Part shown: one piece after another, positions 23,354 to 31,433 of the stretch | How the letters are laid out: the number at the start of each line of letters is the position of its first letter | Numbering within the stretch: position 1 is the first letter of the stretch | Source of the DNA: Bryobacterales bacterium | Lineage (GTDB): Bacteria; Acidobacteriota; Terriglobia; Bryobacterales; Bryobacteraceae | DNA length: 39,080 bases | Assembly: GCA_003135055.1 (NCBI GenBank) | Contig: PLDF01000207.1 | Location: 1-39,080, forward strand | Direction of reading: 5' to 3' | The notes under the pieces: model-generated | Told to the model about the DNA's origin: nothing | Seen by the model: only the letters and a program-made list of their open reading frames with translations | Database searches by the model: none | Made by a program: the position numbers and the translations under genes

Positions 23354-24175
23354 ATGATTACACGTAGATCTCTTCTTCAGATGGCCGCCGGAGCGGCGGG
23401 CGCCGGAGCGCTGAGCCCTTCTTCCAGCGCCCAGACAAGCCGAAAGCGCGTGCTGGCGCTGATCGGCGACCGATATCACAATGCAGACTACATTCGGGTG
23501 GCTCTCGATCGCGTCCTCGATGGTCTCAATGTGACGGTCGATTACACGATCGATTACGGCCAGCTTTCGCGCAACGTGCTCGGGAATTACCAGATCTTTC
23601 TCTGCTTGCGCGACGGCATGATCTGGCCGGGCGGGTATTTGGGGCCCGACGCGTACTCTTACCAACAAGGTCTGGAAAATCGCGGCGATTCTCCCGAGCC
23701 GAAATCTCAGAACTGGCTCAAGGAGGAGCAGGCCCTGGCTCTCAAGGATTTCGTAACGGCCGGCAACGGATTTTACTCGCTGCACAACAACAGCCACGTT
23801 TCGCTGTCCTCGAAAACGTATCGCGATGTCATGGGGGGAGCCTACATCGGCCACCCCACGCTGCGACCGTTCAAGGTGCGGGTGGCAAACGCCTCGCATC
23901 CCATCACACAGGGCGTTCACGATTTCATGGTCAACGACGAGCAGCACTATGTGGAGTACGACAAGGACAGGAAGGACATCCTGCTCGAGGCCGAGAACAT
24001 CGATGGCCTGACCTTTCAGAATCTCGGCGCCAAATCCATTGCTGGATGGGCATACGACTACGGCCGCGGTCGCGTCGTCTTCACTTCCGTCGGCCATACG
24101 ATCCACGCTCTGTGGAATCCCGAATACGTGAAGATACAGAAGCGGGCGGTTCAGTGGCTGTTGAAAGAGATCTGA
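23354..24175 (+). CDS. Tat-exported ThuA-domain protein
   Basis: The 273-aa protein begins MITRRSLLQMAAGAAGAGAL, a Tat signal. The mature part is a ThuA/glutamine-amidotransferase-like fold: VLALIGDRYHNADYIRVAL at the start, NYQIFLCLRDGMIWPGG, FVTAGNGFYSLHNNSHV, and the typical end GRGRVVFTSVGHTIHALWNP. ThuA-domain proteins are common in acidobacteria and planctomycetes with carbohydrate-related genes, but the biochemical role is not settled. ATG 23354 is chosen from the Tat signal and the promoter 20 bp upstream. It is monocistronic. Confidence 0.85.
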   Translation: MITRRSLLQMAAGAAGAGALSPSSSAQTSRKRVLALIGDRYHNADYIRVALDRVLDGLNVTVDYTIDYGQLSRNVLGNYQIFLCLRDGMIWPGGYLGPDAYSYQQGLENRGDSPEPKSQNWLKEEQALALKDFVTAGNGFYSLHNNSHVSLSSKTYRDVMGGAYIGHPTLRPFKVRVANASHPITQGVHDFMVNDEQHYVEYDKDRKDILLEAENIDGLTFQNLGAKSIAGWAYDYGRGRVVFTSVGHTIHALWNPEYVKIQKRAVQWLLKEI

Positions 24176-24597
24176 TCCATGACGCGGCGACGCCGAACGC
24201 GCATGTCCCGCTTTTCAAAAATCGAGCGGGGGTTCCGGACAGAAATTCCCCTTCCGGCGTTGCCTCTGCCCGGACGCGATATCGGCCTGTCTCGCACTCC
24301 GTCGCGCCATAGCGGGACGCGCTCGCAGACTTCCAGCTCTCGGCCGCTCCGGGTAATCGGCGAAATGCGCCCGCATCCGGCTCGCCGTGAGTCGGGCTCC
24401 GCAACACGGGCCGCACGGCTTTCGCCGCCCCGGCGGGCGTTTACGCATAACTTTCTAGTTCCCCCCTCGTCGGTCTACGTGGCCGGAGGCTGCCGGCTGG
24501 TTTGGGCATATTGTGAAGTGCGCGCGTATCTTCCGGGTGAATTAATGAAGTATTTTGGAGTAGCGGATTTTTGTGGGATGGCAAATGATTGATTCTA
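24176..24597. other. Spacer without supported gene
   Basis: Between the ThuA gene and the tRNA, both strands have open frames of Arg/Pro/Ser-rich shadow type. The last 140 bp are notably richer in A/T than the surroundings. No operator, hairpin or gene was convincing. Confidence 0.5.
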
Positions 24598-24672
24598 TGG
24601 AGCGGGGTACGGGATTCGAACCCGTGTAAATCAGCTTGGAAGGCTGACGCCCAACCACTAGGCCAACCCCGC
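24598..24672 (-). tRNA. tRNA-Gly (anticodon TCC)
   Basis: On the minus strand the acceptor arm GCGGGGT pairs with ACCCCGC, the anticodon stem TCAGC/GCTGA encloses loop CTTCCAA (anticodon at 24640-24638), and the T-arm is CGGG-TTCGAAT-CCCG. The 3' end reads T-CCA, so CCA is encoded in the DNA. It reads GGA and probably GGG codons. Confidence 0.95.
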
Positions 24673-24922
24673 GACGGGACTCAATCGGGCAGATCCTATT
24701 CTAACAAGGCGGCCGCGGCTGGCGCATCCTCATTTCCCTGATGGCGCCGGCTACAATCCGGCGGCGGCGGACGCTAAGGAAGGCGTCGAGCTTCTTCGCA
24801 GATTGGCGCTCGAAGGGCCGAGCACTCGGAGCGGCTCGAAATACCGGGCAGGCCAATGGTGGCCAATGGTCCCGCCCCACGTGGGCTTGCGCGGCCGCGG
24901 ACAATCTTCGTACAGTGAGGCC
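24673..24922. other. Spacer with a 10-bp tandem duplication and DUF350 promoter
   Basis: GGCCAATGGT is repeated back to back at 24851-24870. TTGCGC (24887-24892), 18 bp, TACAGT (24911-24916) is a possible promoter for the DUF350 gene with the -10 ending 6 nt before its ATG. The tRNA promoter should lie in the left part but is not clear. Confidence 0.45.
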
Positions 24923-25126
24923 ATGACGGATTTCCCGCCGCTGAACGCGCTGATCTTCGCATCGCTGGGCGTGCTGGCGTTCTTCGCCGCGTTCGCCATC
25001 GCCATCAGGCTCGCGCCGTTCGACGTGTGGAAACAGGTGGTGGAGGAACGCAACACGGCGACGGCAATCATGGCGGCCGCAGTGGCGCTGGGCTTGTGCT
25101 GGATCATCGCGGCGGCGATGCATTGA
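24923..25126 (+). CDS. DUF350 small inner-membrane protein
   Basis: The 67-aa protein has two hydrophobic helices (ALIFASLGVLAFFAAFAIAI and TAIMAAAVALGLCWIIAAAM) joined by a loop, RLAPFDVWKQVVEERNTA, that matches the DUF350 signature (TPFDLWKEI..N.A). Function is unknown; such proteins occur near membrane-stress genes in other bacteria. The start is ATG 24923; the longer frame upstream is not protein-like. It converges on the next gene, separated by a long inverted repeat. Confidence 0.8.
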   Translation: MTDFPPLNALIFASLGVLAFFAAFAIAIRLAPFDVWKQVVEERNTATAIMAAAVALGLCWIIAAAMH

Positions 25127-25130
25127 GCTT

Positions 25131-25202
25131 GTAGGACAGGCCTCTTGGCCGGGTCAGGCTGCGGAGCCCGCTTGGAGCGACAGGCCAGGAGGCCTGTCGT
25201 AC
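25131..25202. repeat. Long inverted repeat between convergent genes
   Basis: The left arm 25131-25150 (GTAGGACAGGCCTCTTGGCC) and right arm 25183-25202 match as inverted repeats in 18 of 20 positions. The right part itself contains the 7-4-7 hairpin ACAGGCC-AGGA-GGCCTGT (25180-25197), but followed by CGTAC rather than CCCAC. It fills the 76 bp between two convergent stops and could terminate both transcripts. Confidence 0.75.
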
Positions 25203-25895
25203 TCACCGCATGTAGAACAGGCTTAGGCGCGGCAGTTTGGCGCGCTCCAGCAGGTTGCGCTCAATGTATTGCTTCTCGAGCATGGCCAGTTGATCGGCGG
25301 TCATCTTGCCGCGATAGGGGCGCAGTTGCCGGTCCAGCTCGCGGCGCGATTCCAGCAGCTCTTCATCGCTCTGGCGCAAGCGCGCGGAGGCGATCATCTT
25401 CTCTTCAAGCACCGTGAGCCGCTGCTCGAGAGCTTCGAGGTCCGTGTAGTGCCGCTCCACTTCCGCGGCGAGCTTGCGCAGCGACGCGGCGGTTTCGGCG
25501 TACTCCGGCGGCAGCGATGCGGCGTTGCCTTCCAGGTACGCGCGCAGATGGTCCAATGCGAACGGCGGCGCGGTCTCGCGGCGCGCCTTGGGCTGGGCGC
25601 GGCCTTCCGAACCGGCAGCCATGATCTGCGCTTCGGTGAGCACGGCTTGCGCGCAAAACGCCAGCGAGTTCACCATCTGCGTCTTCACGCGGCGCCCGCG
25701 CCACTTTTCAAATGCCGCGTCGATGCCGCGCAGGACCGCCTCCAGCGGCACTTCGGCGTACTTCCACGATTCGAGCAGCGCCCAATCGAGCGGCGACAGC
25801 AGAAAAAGGCCGGTGCCGCGCGCGCGCCGAAAATGCTCTTCGACCTCGGTGAAATAGTTGAAGTAGTTGCAGACCCAGTCCTCGTGGTCGGTCAC
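25203..25895 (-). CDS. Conserved hypothetical protein (about 230 aa)
   Basis: The GTG start at 25895 overlaps the stop of the upstream coaX-tail copy (GTGA), and the protein begins VTDHEDWVCNYFNYFTEVEE then HFRRARGTGLFLLSPLDWAL. I recall similar proteins in acidobacteria without a known function. The first half reads as a compact helical domain (WALLESWKYAEVPLEAVLRG then IDAAFEKW), the second half is Glu/Arg-rich and likely coiled coil (ERHYTDLEALEQRLTVLEEK). No catalytic motif is seen. Position at the end of the valS-nadC-birA-coaX run suggests cotranscription. The frame open further upstream is not used. Confidence 0.65.
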   Translation of the reverse strand: MTDHEDWVCNYFNYFTEVEEHFRRARGTGLFLLSPLDWALLESWKYAEVPLEAVLRGIDAAFEKWRGRRVKTQMVNSLAFCAQAVLTEAQIMAAGSEGRAQPKARRETAPPFALDHLRAYLEGNAASLPPEYAETAASLRKLAAEVERHYTDLEALEQRLTVLEEKMIASARLRQSDEELLESRRELDRQLRPYRGKMTADQLAMLEKQYIERNLLERAKLPRLSLFYMR

Positions 25896-25952
25896 GGGCG
25901 ATTTTGCTCCCAGATCATGGCGAGGCCTTCGAGCGTGAGATGCTCTTCGACC
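25892..25952 (-). repeat. Copy of the coaX 3' end (copy A)
   Basis: These 61 bp match 26280-26340, the 3' end of coaX, at 55 positions. On the minus strand the copy still encodes EEHLTLEGLAMIWEQNRP and a stop, against DEHLTLEGLAMIWERNRR in coaX. Similarity ends abruptly at 25952/26340. The offset is 388 bp. Confidence 0.85.
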
Positions 25953-26008
25953 TGGCTGAAATATTGAGTTTCGCCGATGCAGTGACAGCGGCGGCTGGCA
26001 ACCGAGGC

Positions 26009-26275
26009 TCAGGTTTCCAACCTGTCGGCATGGCCCTGCGGGCCACCAAAGGCGATGAAAACCTCGCCCGGGCACACGTCTCCCTCTGGTATATGGATGC
26101 AGCCGACTGCGGGCAGGCCGCGCAGTTGGGAATAGCCGAGGGCGAGATTTTCGACCGTGCCCCACATGGGGGCAAAGCCGCAAACTGTGCAGGTTCCCGC
26201 GGCATTGTCGGTGATGCCGGCAGGCGGATTTGCCAATCCGCCGCAGGTTTGCCAACCTGCCCCACAAAGCTGCAT
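26009..26275 (-). CDS. Unidentified Cys-rich ORF in the coaX-flanked insert
   Basis: The frame gives 88 aa. Its middle, GTCTVCGFAPMWGTVENLAL then GYSQLRGLPAVGCIHIPEG and DVCPGEVFIAFGGP, looks like real protein with a CxxC pair, whereas the first 22 residues are encoded by hairpin elements. A frame starting at ATG 26283 (MSECSFVGQ) overlaps the coaX stop as ATGA but runs into another frame after the hairpins, so the elements may have broken or rebuilt this gene. The stop at 26009-26011 lies in another small hairpin, and the same frame then continues into the coaX-tail copy. Family not recognised. Confidence 0.4.
   Translation of the reverse strand: MQLCGAGWQTCGGLANPPAGITDNAAGTCTVCGFAPMWGTVENLALGYSQLRGLPAVGCIHIPEGDVCPGEVFIAFGGPQGHADRLET
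26223..26265. repeat. Double hairpin element ending in CCCAC
   Basis: GGCGGATT-TGCC-AATCCGCC (26223-26242) is followed directly by GCAGGTT-TGCC-AACCTGC (26243-26260) and CCCAC (26261-26265). Both loops are TGCC. It forms the start of the unidentified ORF just after coaX. A smaller relative, CAGGTT-TCC-AACCTG, lies at 26010-26024. Confidence 0.8.
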
Positions 26276-26279
26276 TCGC

Positions 26280-27047
26280 TCATCGGCGATTCCGCTCCCA
26301 AATCATGGCGAGGCCTTCGAGCGTGAGATGCTCGTCGACCACTTTGAGAAAGCGCGAGCCGCTGACGATCATCTGCGCCTGCCCGCCGGTGGCGACGGCT
26401 TTGGTTTCGGGTCCGAGCTTATCCACGATGCGCTCCAGAATGCCGTCGATCATGCCGATGGCGCCGAAGTAAAGTCCCGACTGCATGCTGGCCACCGTGT
26501 TGGTGCCCACTACGTCTTTGGGCGGACGAAACTCCACCAGCGGCAGGCGCGCGGTGCGGCTGAAGAGCGCGTCGATGGCGATGCCGATGCCGACGGCGAT
26601 GGCGCCGCCCAGATATTCGGCGTCGCGCGAGATTACGTCGAAGTTGATGGTGGTGCCGAAATCCACGATGACGCACGGGCCGCCGTACTTATAGAAGCCG
26701 GCGACGCCGTTCACCAGCCGGTCGGCGCCAACCTCATTGGGATTGTCGTAGCGGATGGCGAGGCCAAGATCGGTGCGCGGGCCGACGAACATCGCCTCGC
26801 GGTTGAAGTAGCGCTTAGTCATGGCAGCGAGGGTGGAATCGATGGGCGGAACCACGCTGCAGACGATGATGCCGTCGACCTTTTCGATATCGAGCCCCGC
26901 GGGCACAAACAGGTTGCGCAGCAGGATGCCCCATTCGTCGGACGTCTGCTCGTGCACGGTGCGCAGACGCCACTGCGAGACGAGCTGGCGCCCTTCGAAT
27001 GCGCCGATGGTGATGTTGCTGTTGCCTGCGTCAAGAGCCAGCAGCAC
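26280..27047 (-). CDS. coaX: Type III pantothenate kinase
   Basis: The 255-aa enzyme makes the first step of coenzyme A synthesis, phosphorylating pantothenate. It has the ASKHA-fold phosphate loop LALDAGNSNITIG (DAGN at 6-9), the CoaX signatures NEVGADRLVNGVAG and VIVDFGTTINFDVI, and late Gly-rich AVATGGQAQMI. GTG 27047 is chosen because AGGAGG (27058-27053) lies exactly 5 nt upstream and the protein then starts VLLALDAGNSN as in other CoaX; the longer ATG frame would bury that site. It overlaps birA by 17 nt. Its last 61 bp are duplicated downstream. Confidence 0.9.
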   Translation of the reverse strand: MLLALDAGNSNITIGAFEGRQLVSQWRLRTVHEQTSDEWGILLRNLFVPAGLDIEKVDGIIVCSVVPPIDSTLAAMTKRYFNREAMFVGPRTDLGLAIRYDNPNEVGADRLVNGVAGFYKYGGPCVIVDFGTTINFDVISRDAEYLGGAIAVGIGIAIDALFSRTARLPLVEFRPPKDVVGTNTVASMQSGLYFGAIGMIDGILERIVDKLGPETKAVATGGQAQMIVSGSRFLKVVDEHLTLEGLAMIWERNRR

Positions 27048-27777
27048 GAACGCCTCCTGCAAGGATCAGGGTATGAGTCCCGTCGTCTTTGCGCACCTTG
27101 AGAAAGCCCGCCGCGTCGAGGCCTGCCGTGACTCCGTGAATATCGTCCCCAGGCTGGTGGACCACTACGCGCCGGCCCGAGGCGTAACTGGAAGCGTGGG
27201 TGAAGAGATCGAGAACCTCTTCGATGCGCAGCGCGGCGAAACGCTCCACGGCCGGGATCAGCGCGATCACAATATCTTCGCAGGACCATTCGCGGCCTGA
27301 GTACAAGCGCAACGACGTGGCCTCCGCCGCCAGCTGAGGCGGAAATGCGGCGTGATTCACGTTGATGCCGATGCCGGCGATGGCGGCGCCGCCCACGAAC
27401 TGGGGGTCCACGCCGGGCTGACCGCCGCTCACCAACTGCACCAGGATTCCCGCGGTCTTCCTGCCGCCGAGCATGAGGTCGTTGGGCCAGCGGAGATCGC
27501 AGACCAGGCCGGTGACTTCGGTAATGGCTTCCACCGCCGCCAGGCCGATGGCGAGCGTGAGCACCGGCGCCGGATGGAACACGATGGAGCAATAGATTCC
27601 GGCGCCGGGTTCCGAATGCCAGGCGTGGCCGTGGCGGCCCTGTCCGGCGGTCTGCTCGCCGGCGAGAACGATGGAGCCGGTCGGCAAACCGGCGGCGGCG
27701 CGCATGGTGGAATCGATGGTGGGGTGGTATTCGATGCGGCGGCGAGGCAGGGCGCGGCGGATGGCGTCGATGTTCAT
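27031..27777 (-). CDS. birA: Biotin-[acetyl-CoA carboxylase] ligase without DNA-binding domain
   Basis: The 248-aa enzyme attaches biotin to the biotin carrier protein of acetyl-CoA carboxylase. Motifs: STMRAAAG, the biotinyl-AMP loop EQTAGQGRHGHAW (41-53), LRWPNDLMLGGRKTAGILVQ and IAGIGINVNH. It lacks the N-terminal helix-turn-helix of E. coli BirA, so it does not act as repressor. Its ATG overlaps the nadC stop (ATGA) and its end overlaps coaX, so the three are a tight cofactor-synthesis operon. The common HTH-less birA-coaX pairing supports both calls. Confidence 0.9.
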   Translation of the reverse strand: MNIDAIRRALPRRRIEYHPTIDSTMRAAAGLPTGSIVLAGEQTAGQGRHGHAWHSEPGAGIYCSIVFHPAPVLTLAIGLAAVEAITEVTGLVCDLRWPNDLMLGGRKTAGILVQLVSGGQPGVDPQFVGGAAIAGIGINVNHAAFPPQLAAEATSLRLYSGREWSCEDIVIALIPAVERFAALRIEEVLDLFTHASSYASGRRVVVHQPGDDIHGVTAGLDAAGFLKVRKDDGTHTLILAGGVRAAGS

Positions 27778-28766
27778 ACCAACTCGAGCCTAAAGCCGAT
27801 ATCGACGGCGCGCGCGGAGTGGGTAATGGCTCCGGCGGAAACGAAATCGGCGCCGGTTTCGGCATAGGCGCGGACGGTTTCGAGCGTGATGCCGCCGGAG
27901 AGCTCGACCGTGGCGCGGCCGGCGATTTCGCGGACCCAGGCGGCGGCTTCGGCGGGAGTGAGGTTGTCGAGCAGGAGGTGCTGCGCGCCGGCGTCGAGAG
28001 CTTCATGGAGTTCGGCTAGGGTGCGGACTTCGATTTCGATGGGAACGCCAGCCGGCCTGGCGGCCGGCTTGAGCCCGCTGGAAAGCGGGCTCGCAGGCAG
28101 GATTGCCTGCCCCACATTTGCGGCCGGTGGAGATGATGGGGGCAGAGTGGGTAGGGCTGGTGGAGATGATGGGGGGAGAGTGGGTAGGTTTGGCGGAGTT
28201 GAGGGGGCCTCTGGCGGAGAAGAGTGAGGGACGCTGGGGTGGTCTGGCGACTGAGCAGCATTCGACAATGCCTGGCGGACGCCTCCGGCGGCGGCGATGT
28301 GGTTGTTCTTGATCAGGACTGCGTCGAAGAGGCCCATGCGGTGATTGGTGACGCCTCCGGCGGCGGCGGCGCGCTTTTCGAGGGCGCGCAATCCGGGGGT
28401 GGTCTTGCGCGTGTCGAGCACGCGGCACTTTGTGCCGGCCACGGCGTCGGCGTATTGGCGCGCCAGCGTGGCGACGCCGCTAAGGCGCTGGAGGAAATTG
28501 AGCGCGACGCGCTCGCGCTCAAGCAGCGTGCGCGCATTGCCTTCCACGGTGGCGAGCGATTCCCCGGCCGCGCACCGGTCGCCATCGTGCTTCAGCAAGA
28601 CGACGTGGTCGAACATCTGATCGAGCACTTCGGTTCCGGCGAGTACGAGCGGCTCGCGCGCGATAAAGGTTCCGCGTGCGCGCAGTCCTTCGGGGACGCA
28701 GGCGCGGCTGGTGACATCACCCGCGCCGATATCTTCCTCGAGCGCGAGGCGAATAATCTTAATCAT
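27774..28766 (-). CDS. nadC: Nicotinate-nucleotide pyrophosphorylase with a repeat-encoded insertion
   Basis: NadC converts quinolinate and PRPP to nicotinate mononucleotide in NAD synthesis. Motifs: LEEDIGAGDVTS at the N-terminus, ERVALNFLQRLSGVATL, DTRKTTPGLRALEKRA, GGVTNHRMGLFDAVLIKNNH, and C-terminal LLLDNLTPAEA and ELSGGITLETVRAYAETGAD. At 330 aa it is longer than usual (about 280) because residues about 171-239 are an insertion of Pro/Ser repeats followed by NVGQAILPASPLSSGLKPAA, encoded by a 33-bp tandem repeat and three hairpins. The insertion sits between the barrel strands after VRQALSNA, and flanking motifs stay in frame. ATG 28766 lies 9 nt after valS. Confidence 0.9.
   Translation of the reverse strand: MIKIIRLALEEDIGAGDVTSRACVPEGLRARGTFIAREPLVLAGTEVLDQMFDHVVLLKHDGDRCAAGESLATVEGNARTLLERERVALNFLQRLSGVATLARQYADAVAGTKCRVLDTRKTTPGLRALEKRAAAAGGVTNHRMGLFDAVLIKNNHIAAAGGVRQALSNAAQSPDHPSVPHSSPPEAPSTPPNLPTLPPSSPPALPTLPPSSPPAANVGQAILPASPLSSGLKPAARPAGVPIEIEVRTLAELHEALDAGAQHLLLDNLTPAEAAAWVREIAGRATVELSGGITLETVRAYAETGADFVSAGAITHSARAVDIGFRLELV
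28051..28115. repeat. Triple hairpin element ending in CCCAC (inside nadC)
   Basis: Three adjacent stems each have a 4-base loop: GCCGGCC-TGGC-GGCCGGC (28051-28068), AGCCCGCT-GGAA-AGCGGGCT (28072-28091) and GCAGGCA-GGAT-TGCCTGC (28093-28110), then CCCAC (28111-28115). On the coding strand the last reads VGQAILPA. Confidence 0.85.
28126..28191 (-). repeat. 33-bp tandem repeat (x2) inside nadC
   Basis: Units 28126-28158 and 28159-28191 differ at four positions and each encodes the 11-residue LPTLPPSSPPA in frame. Further Pro/Ser-rich sequence continues to about 28254. Confidence 0.85.
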
Positions 28767-28775
28767 AACGGACCA

Positions 28776-31433
28776 TCATGACGAACCGTCGAGTTTCTGC
28801 AACTGCGTCTTATAGCCGGCGAGTTTTTGGCGAATGCTCTCGACCACCTTCGCCGGGGCGCGGCTGAGAAAGGTTTCGTCGCTCAACTGACGCTTGGAGT
28901 TTTCGATATTTTTAACCAATTGCTCACACTCCTTTTCGATGCGCTTCCGTTGACCCTCTTCCTGCGCGGCGGGGACTTGCAGCACCAGGTCGAATTCGGC
29001 GGTGGAGCGCATCGCCGCGGATTTGGGCGCGGCCTCGGCCCTGAATTCCAGCTTCACGTTGGCGATTTTTTGGATGGCCTCGGCGTGACGAAAAGCGATG
29101 TCGAGCGCGGCCGTGCGCGAATAGAGCGCGCCTTCGAGCTGCTGTTTGGGATCGAGCTTGGCTTCCGTCCGCAGGGTGCGCGCCATGGTGACAATTTCCT
29201 GCATTAAGCCCACTTCGCGCTCGGCTTCGAAATCGGTGAGGGCGCTGTTGTATTGCGGGAATTGCGCCACGGCGATGGAGACGGGGCGCGTCTCGCGATT
29301 GGTGGCGAGCCGCTGCCACAGCTCTTCGGTGAGGAAAGGCATGGCCGGGTGCAGCAGGCGCAGCGAGGTTTCAAAGGCCGCCAGCATGTTGCGCCAGCCG
29401 GCGTCGAGCCCGGAGTTTTCGCGGAAGCGCAGCTTCTTCAGCTCGACATACCAATCGCAGAATTCGTGCCAGAAAAAGTGCCACAGCAACTGCGCGGCTT
29501 CGTGGTAGCGGTAGGTTTCAATGGCGCGATTCACCTGGTCGGCGCAACTGTTCAGACGGCTGAAAATCCAGCGGTCTTCAATCGGAACTACGAACGTGGC
29601 GCCATCGGGCTCGGGGCGGAACGTCTCGAGGCTCTTGGGGACCCACGGCTCCACGGCCGAGCGCTCCATGCTCATGAAGAGGAAGCGCGCGGCGTTCCAA
29701 ATCTTATTGGCGAAAGCGCGCGAGCTTTCCATGCGCGATTCGGTGAGCACGATATCGGTGCCGGGCGCGGCGCCTTGCAGGAGAGCCATGCGCACGGCGT
29801 CGGTGCCGTATTTTTCCGTGACTATGAGCGGATCGATGGTATTGCCGCGGGTCTTCGACATCTTCTGCTTCTCGGCGTCGCGAACCAGGCCGTGAATGTA
29901 GACCTGGCGGAACGGCACGTCGCCCATGAATTCGATGCCAAGCATGGCCATGCGCGCCACCCAGAAGAAAAGGATGTCGAAGCCGGTGATGAGCAGCGAG
30001 GTGGGATAAAACGCCGCGAGATCTTCGGTCTGATCGGGCCAGCCGAGCGTGGAAAAGGGCCACAGGCCGGAGCTGAACCAGGTATCGAGCACGTCCGGAT
30101 CTTGCGTGAGGTGCGAGGCGCCGCAGCGCGGGCAAGTGGCCGGGGTTTCGCGCGCGACCACGATCTCCTTACACTCGGAGCAGTGCCAGGCGGGGATGCG
30201 ATGGCCCCACCAGAGCTGGCGCGAGATGCACCAATCGCGGATGTTGTACATCCACTCGTAGTAGGTCTTGGCCCAATTGGCGGGGATGAACTCGATGCGG
30301 CCGGTCTCGACGGCTTCGATGGCTTTTTCGGCCAGCGGCTTGGTCTTGACGAACCACTGGGTGGAAATGAGCGGCTCGACCACGGTTTTGCAGCGGTCGC
30401 AACTGCCTAGGTTTACCTTGTAGGGCTCGGTTTTGACCAGCACGCCGAGACTTTCCAGGTCGGCGAGGATGCGCTTGCGGGCTTCGAAGCGGTCGAGGCC
30501 GGCGTAGGGGCCGGCGTGCGCGGTCATGGCGCCGTTTTCATCGATCACCTGAATCTTGGGCAGATCGTGACGGCGTCCGGCTTCGAAATCGTTGAGATCG
30601 TGCGCGGGGGTGATCTTGACGGCGCCGGCGCCGAATTCCGGATCGGCCATATCGTCGAGGATGATGGGGATTTCACGATCGGTCAGCGGCAATTGCGCGG
30701 TCTTGCCGTGGTATTCGAGGTAGCGCTGGTCCTTGGCATTGATGGCGACGGCGGTATCGCCCAGCATGGTTTCGGGACGCGTGGTGGCGACCACGATGTA
30801 GCGGCCGGGGAGCCCATTCACGGGGTAGCGGAGATGCCAGAGGTGGCCTTCGACCTCGGCGTGGGCGACTTCGAGATCGGAAAGGGCGGTGCGGCAGCGC
30901 GGGCACCAGTTGACCATGTATTCGCCGCGATAGATAAGGCCTTTTTCGTAGAGGCGGACGAAGACTTCGCGGACGGCGCGGGAGAGGCCGGGGTCGAGGG
31001 TGAAGCGCTCGCGGCTCCAATCGCAGCTTGTGCCCAGGCGGACCATCTGGCGCTTGATGGTGTCGCCGTATTGGGCCTTCCATTCCCAGACGCGCTTTTC
31101 GAACTCTTCGCGGCCGAGGTCGAGGCGCTTGATGCCTTCCTCGGCGAGTTTGCGCTCGACCACCATTTGGGTGGCGATGCCGGCGTGATCGGTACCGGGG
31201 AGCCAGAGAGTATTTTCGCCGAGCATACGATGCCAGCGGACGGTGACATCGATCTCAGTGTGTTCGAGCATGTGGCCGATGTGGAGAACACCGGTGACGT
31301 TGGGGGGCGGGATGACGAGCGAGAAGACTTTGGCGCCGGGCTTGGAGGTGGCGTGGAAAATGCCGGAATCGATCCACCATTGGGCCCAGTGCGGCTCGAA
31401 ATGTTGGGGGGCGTAGACTTTGTCTAGTTGCAT
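28776..31433 (-). CDS. valS: Valine-tRNA ligase
   Basis: The 885-aa class I synthetase charges tRNA-Val. It has [14 protein letters not shown] with HIGH at 51-54, the KMSKTRGN loop near residue 524, an intervening editing domain ([17 protein letters not shown] near 215-231), paired zinc-like Cys in [10 protein letters not shown] and [15 protein letters not shown], the anticodon-binding helical domain, and a C-terminal coiled-coil arm ending [15 protein letters not shown]. Length is normal. Start ATG 31433 has no strong ribosome site. It heads the valS-nadC-birA-coaX run, with nadC 9 nt downstream. Confidence 0.95.
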   Translation of the reverse strand: MQLDKVYAPQHFEPHWAQWWIDSGIFHATSKPGAKVFSLVIPPPNVTGVLHIGHMLEHTEIDVTVRWHRMLGENTLWLPGTDHAGIATQMVVERKLAEEGIKRLDLGREEFEKRVWEWKAQYGDTIKRQMVRLGTSCDWSRERFTLDPGLSRAVREVFVRLYEKGLIYRGEYMVNWCPRCRTALSDLEVAHAEVEGHLWHLRYPVNGLPGRYIVVATTRPETMLGDTAVAINAKDQRYLEYHGKTAQLPLTDREIPIILDDMADPEFGAGAVKITPAHDLNDFEAGRRHDLPKIQVIDENGAMTAHAGPYAGLDRFEARKRILADLESLGVLVKTEPYKVNLGSCDRCKTVVEPLISTQWFVKTKPLAEKAIEAVETGRIEFIPANWAKTYYEWMYNIRDWCISRQLWWGHRIPAWHCSECKEIVVARETPATCPRCGASHLTQDPDVLDTWFSSGLWPFSTLGWPDQTEDLAAFYPTSLLITGFDILFFWVARMAMLGIEFMGDVPFRQVYIHGLVRDAEKQKMSKTRGNTIDPLIVTEKYGTDAVRMALLQGAAPGTDIVLTESRMESSRAFANKIWNAARFLFMSMERSAVEPWVPKSLETFRPEPDGATFVVPIEDRWIFSRLNSCADQVNRAIETYRYHEAAQLLWHFFWHEFCDWYVELKKLRFRENSGLDAGWRNMLAAFETSLRLLHPAMPFLTEELWQRLATNRETRPVSIAVAQFPQYNSALTDFEAEREVGLMQEIVTMARTLRTEAKLDPKQQLEGALYSRTAALDIAFRHAEAIQKIANVKLEFRAEAAPKSAAMRSTAEFDLVLQVPAAQEEGQRKRIEKECEQLVKNIENSKRQLSDETFLSRAPAKVVESIRQKLAGYKTQLQKLDGSS

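Noticed and set aside
28103..28312. Plus-strand repetitive ORF opposite nadC
   Set aside because: It is the antisense of the 33-bp repeat region; the in-frame NadC motifs on both sides show the minus strand is coding.
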